From a virus, in the IMG/VR virus record IMGVR_UViG_3300032236_000601, positions 1 through 64,000 of that record: 64,000 bases of DNA; one strand, written 5' to 3'. Positions 57,501 through 64,000 of the stretch are shown in pieces. Made by a program: the position numbers and the translations under genes. The notes beneath the pieces are model-generated. The model had not been told where the DNA came from, ran no database searches, and was given only the letters and a program-made list of their open reading frames with translations. How positions within the stretch are numbered: the stretch's first letter is position 1; each line of letters starts with the position of its first letter.

Positions 57501-59177
57501 TTAATTTTTAGAACCTTGTCCCTTTGGATTTCTTCCAGTAACAGCACCTGGTCCATCGGATTGATTATTTTTTCTTTCTTGATCTCTTGACTTATTGCCT
57601 TGCATATTACCCTTGGCATCTGCTGCTTGACGAGGACTTAGTTGAACTGGTTCGTCTCCACCATCTCTTTGTGGATAACCAATTGCCTCTCTAACCTCAT
57701 TTGGAACCAAAACTTGATCTTTAACATAAGTGTCATAAATTTGTGATTGAGCAATTTCATCAATAAGGCTGACCTGATTAAAGGATAACTTTACAACGTC
57801 AGTTTTTTCTTTAACAATTTTATTAATTGCTTTTTCTATTTGCTCTTGCAATGGAGCGCAAACTTGATCACGGAATGTACGATCTTGAGACATTGCTGCT
57901 GATAGAGCACTTGAATCTACTCCGCCTAATTTAGAAAGTGGAACCTGATGGGCCATGAGAATATCATCACGATTCTGCTTCCTATACTGTGAAAATGATG
58001 CCTCTTGTACACCGTTTTCTACAGGATGCATTTCAAACTCAATCTTATTACCTTCAGAATCTCCTGGAAGTGGTATATAAAGAGTTCTGTGCGACTGCCC
58101 CTTAAGTCCTGTCTGGAAGAACCTAAATAGCCTATCCTCTGCATCTGCTGTTAACTTTGCACCCTTAACAGTAATGATATATCTTGGAACAGCCTTATTC
58201 TCAAAGTATTCAATGTTATATCTGGCAGCCATTAAGTCACCCTGAAGTGAGGTCATTGCTGCAACAATATCTGGAATACCGTAGAAAGTATTTAGTGGAG
58301 AATATTCTCTTAGATGAATTACCTCGTTTGGACGAGGATCTTCTGTTACTGGATTTGGATTATTAGCACCAAAATTACGGAAGTATGTAATTGTTCCAGC
58401 AATAATCTGAATATATCCATCATGCAAACGACGTACACGCATTGTTGTTGAAGGAATGTGACCAATATATCCAATTTCGCCTGTTACTGTGCGACCAACT
58501 TCAATATATCCATTTCCAGTTGCCTGCATATCTGTAACAACCTTTTCTAATGTCTTTGTTAGGCTATCCTCATCATTAAGATCTTCTAGCCAATCAGACA
58601 TTTGAATCTTTAGTTGTTCAATTCTTCTCTTTGCCTTTTCTTTATTTGACTCATTATCCATTGATTCTAACTTCATCATGGTTTCAGTTGTCATATCAAA
58701 CTTGTATCCAATACCGACGGTATTTGAAACCTTGGCATCAATTGCTGCGTGATTAGCAAAAGAAGTATCGTAGTATGCTGAAAGTTCATATAGATTATAT
58801 GGTGGAGTAATAAGATCAAAAATTCCATAACCATTACGATATACCTGGCCTGGATTAATCTTCTTTGATCCTACAGTTCTATCAACATTTTGACCAACAG
58901 ATCTAGCATCACTCAGGTATCTACGAGAAATCTGACCATCTGGATCTCTTGGAACTTGATTTACTAAGAGATTGTTTGCTCCTGTACTAGAGAGTGCCAT
59001 TCCTGGTGGTGGTGGTGCTGTTTTTTCTGCACGCTGTTGTCTGCGTTTAAAATTCTTGTTTAATCCTCTAAGATCAGAAAGTTCTTCCCAACTCTTATTG
59101 AATGGGTCTGCATTACCAAATTCATTTTCAATAATTTGATCTGCCATCTTTGCATCAATTAAAAAACTTTCACTCAT
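57501..59177 (-). CDS. Portal protein, 558 aa
   Basis: Contains YNLYELSAYYDTSFANHAAI (wing region), DMQATGNGYIEVGR, LREYSPLNTFYGIPDIVAAM and the VPLSKLGGVDSSALSAAMSQ block; these are HK97-type portal hallmarks (PF04860 type). The C-terminal 40 residues are a polar Asn/Gly/Lys tail. It forms the dodecameric entry ring and docks the terminase. One-base overlap with the gene upstream. Confidence 0.9.
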   Translation of the reverse strand: MSESFLIDAKMADQIIENEFGNADPFNKSWEELSDLRGLNKNFKRRQQRAEKTAPPPPGMALSSTGANNLLVNQVPRDPDGQISRRYLSDARSVGQNVDRTVGSKKINPGQVYRNGYGIFDLITPPYNLYELSAYYDTSFANHAAIDAKVSNTVGIGYKFDMTTETMMKLESMDNESNKEKAKRRIEQLKIQMSDWLEDLNDEDSLTKTLEKVVTDMQATGNGYIEVGRTVTGEIGYIGHIPSTTMRVRRLHDGYIQIIAGTITYFRNFGANNPNPVTEDPRPNEVIHLREYSPLNTFYGIPDIVAAMTSLQGDLMAARYNIEYFENKAVPRYIITVKGAKLTADAEDRLFRFFQTGLKGQSHRTLYIPLPGDSEGNKIEFEMHPVENGVQEASFSQYRKQNRDDILMAHQVPLSKLGGVDSSALSAAMSQDRTFRDQVCAPLQEQIEKAINKIVKEKTDVVKLSFNQVSLIDEIAQSQIYDTYVKDQVLVPNEVREAIGYPQRDGGDEPVQLSPRQAADAKGNMQGNKSRDQERKNNQSDGPGAVTGRNPKGQGSKN

Positions 59178-59569
59178 TATTCTGCTCCCCCATAAACTTG
59201 AGAGGTCTTTTTGGCTGCTGCGACGGCACCAAGATCATTCATAGTTGGAATAAGACCCTGTTCCATTCGCTGTACTTGTTCATCATATTCTTCATCTGTT
59301 GCACGACCAATACCAGCATAGAACCAGGGTGATCCCTCTGGTTGACCATATGCTGCGGCTGCCTCACGAATCTTAGCCATCTGACCAATATCTCCCTCAA
59401 TTGAAGGAATGTTTAACATTCTTCCTTCATCATCCTTAAATAAATGTCCATCAGGAAGTCTCCAAAAATAAAGTCCCCAGGCATAGCCAAACATTGCCTT
59501 TTGTCCATCTGCTTTATCTATAACTGATATCTTTGTTTTACCAAGAGTTGGTCTTTTTCTATTACTCAT
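59177..59569 (-). CDS. Small head-associated conserved protein, 130 aa
   Basis: KTKISVIDKADGQKAMFGYA then WGLYFWRLPDGHLFKDDEGR is a family found just before the portal gene in actinophages. It may be a packaging or head-assembly helper; no motif gives an activity. I start at ATG 59569, one base after the predicted +1; the longer start (59578) would lie before +1. Confidence 0.6.
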   Translation of the reverse strand: MSNRKRPTLGKTKISVIDKADGQKAMFGYAWGLYFWRLPDGHLFKDDEGRMLNIPSIEGDIGQMAKIREAAAAYGQPEGSPWFYAGIGRATDEEYDEQVQRMEQGLIPTMNDLGAVAAAKKTSQVYGGAE

Positions 59570-59576
59570 AACCACC

Positions 59577-59582
59577 ATTGTA
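59577..59582 (-). promoter_or_regulatory. Extended -10 promoter for the head gene unit
   Basis: TG-G-TACAAT on the minus strand, +1 at 59570, ATG 59569 (one-base leader). Confidence 0.45.
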
Positions 59583-59587
59583 CCAGA

Positions 59588-62500
59588 TTATGCAGGTTTT
59601 GCATATATATCTAACCATGTTGCGCTTGTAATAAATTCAGTATCAAGCGCTTTAACCGTTATTCCATAATTATCATCAACTGTTATGCTATTTGTTCCAG
59701 TATATGCTTGATATATTTCTTTTGGAGTTATTGTATTGGAAATCTTTTGATTTATTACATAAACTGTTTGCCATGTTTGTTTTGCTGCATTCCAATAACT
59801 CCAGGTGTATGGGCTACTATTATTATTACCATCAACATATTCAATAAAGTTCCATGTACGTGTATTGGTATCAACCTTAAATCCAAGTCCAGACGATTGA
59901 TAATAAGAAATATTATTAAAAGTGAATCCTCCAAATAAACTTATTCCTCCTGAAGAAAATCCTCCGAAATCAAGTTCGTTTGGAAATACAACTCCTATGC
60001 AAGTCCATTCATCATTATTTAATGTTGCACTGCTAACAATTCTTCCATTTTGATAAAGATTATTTGATGTAGACTGTAAATATGGATCACCAGTTATATT
60101 TAATATCTGATCAAAAGTAATTGTTGTTGATGTTCCATTATCGTAATCATCAACATAAACATTACCAGATGCTGCTCCACCATCTATTACATATCCATCT
60201 AATTCAATATATGAAGTCATTACTGCTTGATTACTATTTTTAGATATTGAACATAAAAACTTTCCATCCTTATGCGTTATTTCAAAAACTTTTATATTAT
60301 TGGTATCTGGAATAAATGATGGATTGACCATAAACTGCATTGCAGAAACCTTATAGTCTTTAGATAAACTTTCATTTATTGGAATAAATAGTTGATTTTC
60401 ATACTGATGATTAAAATCATTTACCGTTTCATTTATTAAACGAATTCCAGACTTTTTTGAATTATACAAATATGGACTAGAAGACTTATAAATTAGTAAT
60501 GGATTTTTATTTTTATATGTTGTATTAAATTCATATGCTGTGGCTATATAAGCATTCTTTCCCCATTTTGTCCCCACATAATTCTTTTGATTATTTGTTC
60601 CTGAAGCAACATCATAATTAAGATTTTTTGCAGAAATTTCAAAACTATTTATTTTTAATGGATTCTTTAATATTGATCTTTGACTTACTTGCATATGAAC
60701 AACCATTGCATAGTCTTTGAATGGTTTAGATTTTGGTGGATATATAATAACGTTATCTGAAATGGCAAAAGCAGTATTGTATGCTTGATTTGGTAAAAGA
60801 GTAGTATTTATACTATCTGCATCAATAACTCTATTTACTGGTAAAGATTTTTGATTATTAAATGATGATAGTGGTGTATTTGCTCCTGTAGATAGTCTTT
60901 GAAATGTTACATATGATTGAACTGATGATTGAGAAACAAATATCAAAGATGATTCGTTTTTATTTTTTAAATTAGTGTATGTACTATATGTAGAGTTTAC
61001 ATTTAAATATGTACTACCTTGAAAACTATTTTGCAATCCTAAATAATTCCAGGCAGATGAATATTCAACGCTTTCATATCCTATATTTAGTTGAAGCATA
61101 TCTAAGTCATAAACATTATTTCCATTTTCATCCTTTACATATGTTGCAAAATAAGTTAGTGGAAAATATTCTTCCCATTCACCGTATATAGATATGTCTA
61201 AGAATAAGTTTCCATACTCATATTCTGGAAGCAGTGTATAACTTGTAATATGATTTAAAAGATTTTTTTGTGCATCTAATGTATTTAGCACGATACCATT
61301 AGAGTCAAAATTTGATGATATGTTAGAGTATTCTGATTTATTAGAAAATCCGATAGAATATATCTTGCCTTCAAATGTATTTGTTCCATTTCCACCTATA
61401 TATACCTGAACAGATGCTGGTGAAGAAAAGAATTTTGAAACATCATATCCATATGCAGTTGAAATTAAATCAATATTTACTCCAACTGCAAATGGTGTAT
61501 TTAGAGATATTGTTAAATTATTATTTGTAACATTAACGTTATTTAAATAATACGTTATGTTAGTTCCGTTTACTCTTATATCAAAATATTGATTGCTACT
61601 TGTGTTATAAAAACTAATAAGAGTTCTATCAGTATTAATAGAAGACTCTATCTCAAATATTCCATATATTGCTGAAACCCTATCATTAAGAATATTTAAA
61701 TTTGAAAACTTTAGATAACAATTTTCTTGATACTGAATTCCATTTGTGTTCCAAGATGTTACACCTGCTGTTGTTGTTGTGTTTGGCCTAAATGTAATAA
61801 AGTTTGGTCCAGGTGTGGTTGAATACACTATATTATTTATATTAAGATTATCTGCATACCATTGCTTTAAGTCTCTACCGCCAATATTTATTGTAGGAAG
61901 TTTATAGTCTGGAACAGATAAATAATCTCTTGTTGCATTAAGATTATTAAAATATCCAGAATCCCAGCGGTATACGTCTGGATAAATTACGCTTGCATCA
62001 TATTGAGATGTTGGAAATTCAATTGTGGTTGAAGTTCCTGTATATGAATTATCAAAAGACTGTACGCTTGGTGCTCCTTGACCATAAACAAATCTACGCT
62101 TTGCTACATTCTCTGGAACAACATATGGATAAATAGAAATACAATCAACCTCAAAGATACTTGTTGATGAATAAGAGTATATACCCCACCAATCTCTAAG
62201 TTGCGAGAGGGTTACAGTATTTTTTGAAAAGGGCATGGATATTACTTGCTCTCCATTAATCATGAGTGTGGCAATATCATTTTTAACTGATATGCTTAAA
62301 AGCATTGGCCTATACCACTGTGAAACAAAATGAGATGCTATTTCATTATCTATTACTAAAGTGATAAATCCTTCTTTTACATAAACACCATCTCTTGTAT
62401 CAAGGGGACCAATTATTTTTTGAGAAACACTTGTAGATGGATTTATCTTAATCCACATCTCTAATGTATAGTTTTTACTTCTACCATTTTCATGCAACAT

Positions 62501-63340
62501 TCCTTTTCCTGGAAAAACAAGAGATGGAACTCCGTACGAATCAGAAGATATAATCTTAGTTGAACGATCTGTTCCATAAATAATAGGAAGAGCATCATTT
62601 TTAGCAAGAAGTTTATTATCTTTTACTATGTAATATGCACTATCACTTAGTATTCCATATGCATTTACTCCAAGATATGATAAGTTTAATTCTGATGGCA
62701 ATGATGTTGCTATTGTTCCTGGGTCATCATAACAAGTTGTTTCTGATCCCTGACCGACTGATAGACCATTCATACACATTGTAACTGATGCAGTATCTGA
62801 TGATGGAATACTAGTAAAAGAGATTATGATAAATATTGATATGCTAGTTCCTGTTTTCCAGTCTTTTGGTAATGTATATGTATTATTAAAATTAATCCAT
62901 GATGTAGATGATGGAGCAGGAATAGCATTAGACTTAATTTGTACTTGAGTTCCTGAAGAATTTTGATAATTATATCCAACTTGATATGAAGAAACATATG
63001 TTGGATTTTGATAAAGAAAAAAGTTTACACAAAAATTAGATATAGAAAGATTGATATTTGTTGAAGTAAAAAGTGCTGGACTAGTTAAAGTTACTTGTGT
63101 TCCTGTTGCAACAAATGATGAATAGATTCCTCCTCCAGAAAATGGAGATTGCGTTGGTGTTGGATTAACACTAGGTATTGAAGGCTCTATCGCTGTAAAG
63201 TTACTTCCAGTCCAATTAGAAAATTTTCTAGCACTATCATCTATTAAAGATAAATAATGCACATCTTCATCAAGGGTCCACATGGAAATTGGATGCTCTG
63301 CATATACCCTAGTTGCATATTGGTTTGCAGCGGAAGTCAT
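59588..63340 (-). CDS. Large virion protein with LamG-like domains, 1250 aa
   Basis: Beta-rich throughout, with an N-terminal YAEHPISMWTLDEDVHYLSL and a ConA/LamG-like domain (YTLEMWIKINPSTSVSQKII ... VIDNEIASHFVSQWY ... ATLMINGEQVI). Later segments repeat jelly-roll-like strands rich in Asn/Ser/Tyr. It is probably an appendage or adhesion protein (head or tail fibre) that binds host glycans. Its position before the portal is unusual for a tail fibre. I start at ATG 63340: TGCTATAAT ends six bases upstream (leaderless), whereas the start at 63370 lies upstream of this -10. Confidence 0.7.
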   Translation of the reverse strand: MTSAANQYATRVYAEHPISMWTLDEDVHYLSLIDDSARKFSNWTGSNFTAIEPSIPSVNPTPTQSPFSGGGIYSSFVATGTQVTLTSPALFTSTNINLSISNFCVNFFLYQNPTYVSSYQVGYNYQNSSGTQVQIKSNAIPAPSSTSWINFNNTYTLPKDWKTGTSISIFIIISFTSIPSSDTASVTMCMNGLSVGQGSETTCYDDPGTIATSLPSELNLSYLGVNAYGILSDSAYYIVKDNKLLAKNDALPIIYGTDRSTKIISSDSYGVPSLVFPGKGMLHENGRSKNYTLEMWIKINPSTSVSQKIIGPLDTRDGVYVKEGFITLVIDNEIASHFVSQWYRPMLLSISVKNDIATLMINGEQVISMPFSKNTVTLSQLRDWWGIYSYSSTSIFEVDCISIYPYVVPENVAKRRFVYGQGAPSVQSFDNSYTGTSTTIEFPTSQYDASVIYPDVYRWDSGYFNNLNATRDYLSVPDYKLPTINIGGRDLKQWYADNLNINNIVYSTTPGPNFITFRPNTTTTAGVTSWNTNGIQYQENCYLKFSNLNILNDRVSAIYGIFEIESSINTDRTLISFYNTSSNQYFDIRVNGTNITYYLNNVNVTNNNLTISLNTPFAVGVNIDLISTAYGYDVSKFFSSPASVQVYIGGNGTNTFEGKIYSIGFSNKSEYSNISSNFDSNGIVLNTLDAQKNLLNHITSYTLLPEYEYGNLFLDISIYGEWEEYFPLTYFATYVKDENGNNVYDLDMLQLNIGYESVEYSSAWNYLGLQNSFQGSTYLNVNSTYSTYTNLKNKNESSLIFVSQSSVQSYVTFQRLSTGANTPLSSFNNQKSLPVNRVIDADSINTTLLPNQAYNTAFAISDNVIIYPPKSKPFKDYAMVVHMQVSQRSILKNPLKINSFEISAKNLNYDVASGTNNQKNYVGTKWGKNAYIATAYEFNTTYKNKNPLLIYKSSSPYLYNSKKSGIRLINETVNDFNHQYENQLFIPINESLSKDYKVSAMQFMVNPSFIPDTNNIKVFEITHKDGKFLCSISKNSNQAVMTSYIELDGYVIDGGAASGNVYVDDYDNGTSTTITFDQILNITGDPYLQSTSNNLYQNGRIVSSATLNNDEWTCIGVVFPNELDFGGFSSGGISLFGGFTFNNISYYQSSGLGFKVDTNTRTWNFIEYVDGNNNSSPYTWSYWNAAKQTWQTVYVINQKISNTITPKEIYQAYTGTNSITVDDNYGITVKALDTEFITSATWLDIYAKPA

Positions 63341-63346
63341 ATACAC

Positions 63347-63381
63347 ATTATAGCAAGAAGGGGTAGCCAAAAGACTACCCC
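63347..63381 (-). promoter_or_regulatory. Terminator hairpin and leaderless promoter at the reductase/virion boundary
   Basis: The hairpin GGGGTAG/CTACCCC (63360-63366 with 63375-63381) follows the reductase stop. On the minus strand it is followed by TTCTTGCTATAATGTGTATATG, that is, TG-C-TATAAT (TATAAT 63352-63347), six bases and ATG 63340. It marks the boundary between an early-type gene and the structural block. Confidence 0.75.
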
Positions 63382-63398
63382 CTCATGCAACCGACCTA

Positions 63399-64000
63399 TT
63401 ATGCTGAAATAAGATCTACCACATCACAAGAATTAGCAACACAAGCCAACTCCTGACTTCCAGTAGTTGTATCTTCTAATTCATATAGTGGTAAAGATTC
63501 CCAAGGTATGTCCTTTGGCATCTTTGATAAAGCAATTTGATATTCTTCTTTTGTTATTTCTTGATATGGTGCTTGCTTGTAAGAATGCTCTGACGCAGGT
63601 AGGAAAGAAACTCCTCCAATAGAATCAAAGTTTTTGTATACCCAAGCGCCTACCTCTAACCATTCATCTTCTGAAACATTAATGGTTACTGATGGATTAT
63701 GCTCTGTCCAGTGCTGACGATATACCTTCCAAATTTCAAGATGCTCAATAGCAGAAAGATCCTTGGTTACGATAGCATTCTTTGGAGCCTTTGTTGGAAA
63801 ATAGAATACTGTTGTAGCATCTGGCTTCATAACATCTGGTTCATTTGGAACACCAAAATCTTTAAGGAATTGAGTCAAAGGATCTTTATTATCTGCACGC
63901 ACAGAACGAATATAATATTCTGAATACCACGGATGAATTCCACTGGAAACTCCTGTTAGTTGACTTACAGTTCCACTAGGCTTTACTGTAGTTACAGCAA
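63399..64000 (-). CDS. nrdJ: Class II (B12-dependent) ribonucleotide reductase, C-terminal part
   Basis: About 200 residues are visible; the gene runs beyond the window. The sequence VTTVKPSGTVSQLTGVSSGI, then HPWYSEYYIRS, TTVFYFPTKAPKNAI and SFLPASEHSYKQAPYQ, matches monomeric class II ribonucleoside triphosphate reductases. The end has C-VANS-C (14th and 9th residues from the end), the C-x4-C redox pair that receives electrons from thioredoxin. The phage thioredoxin (6775-7038) could supply them. It makes deoxynucleotides without oxygen but needs adenosylcobalamin from host or medium. Confidence 0.9.
   Translation of the reverse strand, partial: AVTTVKPSGTVSQLTGVSSGIHPWYSEYYIRSVRADNKDPLTQFLKDFGVPNEPDVMKPDATTVFYFPTKAPKNAIVTKDLSAIEHLEIWKVYRQHWTEHNPSVTINVSEDEWLEVGAWVYKNFDSIGGVSFLPASEHSYKQAPYQEITKEEYQIALSKMPKDIPWESLPLYELEDTTTGSQELACVANSCDVVDLISA

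Overview
The window is part of the genome of a tailed double-stranded DNA phage with a siphovirus-type tail. The sequence is clearly AT-rich, genes are densely packed, and all but one recognisable gene lie on the minus strand. Three things point to an actinobacterial host: a WhiB-like regulator, families typical of actinophages (for example DUF7455, and an M15 peptidase endolysin), and widespread leaderless promoters. A low-GC freshwater actinobacterium of the Nanopelagicales kind would fit the composition, but that is inference. I see no integrase, partition gene or classical repressor.

Layout, in the direction of minus-strand transcription (right to left). At 64000-63399 lies the end of a class II ribonucleotide reductase. 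From 63340 to 32651 is the virion block: a large LamG-like protein, a small head-associated protein, portal, a prohead protease fused to a zinc-ribbon/acidic scaffold-like region, HK97-type capsid, neck and connector proteins, major tail protein, tail chaperones G and GT (with a -1 frameshift signal), a 2497-residue tape measure, and a run of large tail-tip/fibre proteins. From 32635 to 19415 is the replication and recombination block: regulators, DnaB-like helicase, two small virion-like proteins, DnaG-type primase, ssDNA-binding protein, DnaE-type polymerase III alpha subunit, MazG, RecA, nucleases, a RuvC-like resolvase and DUF3310.

From 19304 to 16387 are a secreted lytic transglycosylase and the two terminase subunits. 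From about 16360 to 1 is an accessory region. It holds seven tRNA-like genes, WhiB, a dCMP deaminase, four glycosyltransferases, a methyltransferase, Dps, the endolysin, a glycosidase-like protein, a UV-repair glycosylase-like protein, thioredoxin, HAD phosphatases, and a small group of secreted or membrane proteins around the only plus-strand gene (5456-5791).

The most distinctive signal is transcriptional. Thirteen genes have a -10 box, mostly TGn-TAnAAT, placed exactly six bases before ATG or GTG, which predicts leaderless mRNAs. A second group has consensus TTGACA/TATAAT-like promoters followed by leaders of 30-33 nt. Many promoters overlap hairpins that sit just after the upstream gene. 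Two protein genes end inside the 5' end of a tRNA gene.
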